A stretch of 6,987 nucleotides of DNA from Methylophilales bacterium UBA4017 (GTDB lineage: Bacteria; Pseudomonadota; Gammaproteobacteria; Burkholderiales; Methylophilaceae), in contig DGAZ01000019.1 of assembly GCA_002384685.1 (NCBI GenBank), positions 1 to 6,987 on the forward strand, in the 5' to 3' direction. Below, piece by piece: positions 6,134-6,987 of the stretch. A program made the position numbers and the translations under genes. The notes beneath the pieces are model-generated. The model saw only the letters and a list, made by a program, of their open reading frames with translations. It was not told the DNA's origin and ran no database searches. How positions within the stretch are numbered: position 1 is the stretch's first letter; each line of letters begins with the position of its first letter.

Positions 6134-6987
6134 ATGACATTTTTACTCAATGCTTTATCTCCTGTTGACGGTCGATACTCAGACAAAGCTGACAGACTTA
6201 GGCCTATATTTAGCGAATATGGTCTAATCAAAAAAAGAGTAACTATTGAAGTTCAATGGCTTATTGCGTTAAGCAAAAATCAAGAAATTAAGGAAATTCC
6301 AATATTCTCAGACAAGACGCTGAAGAAGCTCAACGATCTCATTAACTCATTCGATGAGCAAGATGCACAGGCAGTTAAGGATATTGAAAAAACAACAAAC
6401 CATGATGTTAAGGCTGTTGAGTACTGGATTAAGAATGCGCTTATTTCACAAGATGAGATTCAAGCAGTATCAGAATTTATTCATTTTGGCTGCACATCAG
6501 AAGACATTAATAACCTATCCTATGCATTAATGTTAAAAGAAGGTATTAATAATGTTGTCGTACCAGAAATTCAAAAAGTACAACAAAAGCTAACCGAAAA
6601 TGCAATAAAATTTTCAGCCATCCCATTGCTTGCTAGAACGCATGGTCAAACCGCAAGCCCAACAACTCTAGGGAAAGAATTTGCTAATGTAGCTCAGCGT
6701 ATTTCAAGACAATTAAACGGTCTTAGTAAGCAACAATTCCTTGGTAAAATGAATGGTGCTGTGGGTAATTTTAATGCTCATACCTCTGCGTATCCAGATG
6801 TTGATTGGAATACATTCTCTAAGACTTTTGTAACCTCTCTTGGCTTGGAATACAATGAATTCACCACACAGATAGAACCACATGACTTTATAGCTGAAAT
6901 TTTTCATAATCTATTAAGAATTAACACGATATTAATTGATTTTAATAGAGATATTTGGAGTTATATCTCTTTAGGTTATTTCTCTCA
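6134..6987 (+). CDS. purB: Adenylosuccinate lyase (PurB), 3' end beyond the window
   Basis: PurB performs two fumarate-releasing eliminations: SAICAR to AICAR in IMP synthesis and adenylosuccinate to AMP. The frame stays open for 284 codons to the window edge. It reads very close to E. coli PurB (about 456 aa) throughout: SPVDGRY (9-15), IFSEYGL (25-31), TTNHDVKAVEY (87-97), EFIHFGCTSEDINNL (114-128), ARTHGQT (167-173; H170 corresponds to the general acid His171 of E. coli) and TTQIEPHDFIAE (244-255). The signature loop with the catalytic serine lies outside the window. The ATG is the only start after the in-frame TAA at 6101-6103 and gives the expected N-terminus. No Shine-Dalgarno sequence precedes it (TTACAATATAATT directly before ATG). 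It diverges from acnB with 166 bp between starts. Confidence 0.97.
   Translation, partial: MTFLLNALSPVDGRYSDKADRLRPIFSEYGLIKKRVTIEVQWLIALSKNQEIKEIPIFSDKTLKKLNDLINSFDEQDAQAVKDIEKTTNHDVKAVEYWIKNALISQDEIQAVSEFIHFGCTSEDINNLSYALMLKEGINNVVVPEIQKVQQKLTENAIKFSAIPLLARTHGQTASPTTLGKEFANVAQRISRQLNGLSKQQFLGKMNGAVGNFNAHTSAYPDVDWNTFSKTFVTSLGLEYNEFTTQIEPHDFIAEIFHNLLRINTILIDFNRDIWSYISLGYFS

Noticed and set aside
6713..6907. Minus-strand 64-codon open frame
   Set aside because: It is antisense to purB, which is conserved and open through this stretch although cut at the window edge.
1..6987. CRISPR array, insertion sequence, phage or defence genes, toxin-antitoxin pair
   Set aside because: Reading both strands, I found no repeated spacer units, transposase motifs, terminal repeats or related domains. 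All coding space is taken by housekeeping genes.

Overview
The window is an AT-rich piece of a bacterial chromosome carrying housekeeping genes, probably from a gammaproteobacterium. AcnB, UvrC, PgsA and PurB all read closely against the Escherichia coli proteins from memory. The order uvrC-pgsA-tRNA-Gly-tRNA-Cys is also the E. coli order (uvrC-pgsA-glyW-cysT). The low GC, short intergenic gaps and gene content would suit a free-living or symbiotic marine sulfur-oxidiser-type gammaproteobacterium, but that placement is a low-confidence guess.

Layout. From about 6040 down to 1, everything is on the minus strand in one tightly packed run: acnB (aconitase B), a family-5-like uracil-DNA glycosylase, a 59-residue tautomerase, uvrC, pgsA, tRNA-Gly(GCC) and the first 20 nt of tRNA-Cys, cut by the left edge. 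Gaps between the protein genes are 7, 0, 2 and 17 bp, so a single polycistronic unit starting at a promoter in front of acnB is likely. The 70-bp gap between pgsA and tRNA-Gly holds a strong sigma70-type promoter, so the tRNAs need not depend on readthrough. A GC-rich hairpin with a T-tract lies between the two tRNAs. On the plus strand, purB (adenylosuccinate lyase) diverges from acnB across a 166-bp intergenic region and runs off the right edge after 284 codons.

How the genes fit together. The run mixes central metabolism (AcnB, TCA cycle), DNA repair (uracil excision and UvrABC nucleotide excision), phospholipid synthesis (PgsA, phosphatidylglycerol branch) and translation (tRNAs). Three consecutive large products (AcnB, the uracil-DNA glycosylase and UvrC) all show the cysteine sets of [4Fe-4S] proteins, which is the most interesting shared property. 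I see no mobile element, CRISPR array, phage gene, toxin-antitoxin pair or defence system. No stretch above 300 bp lacks a gene. I do not see a previously undescribed system; the points worth checking are regulatory and small-gene details.
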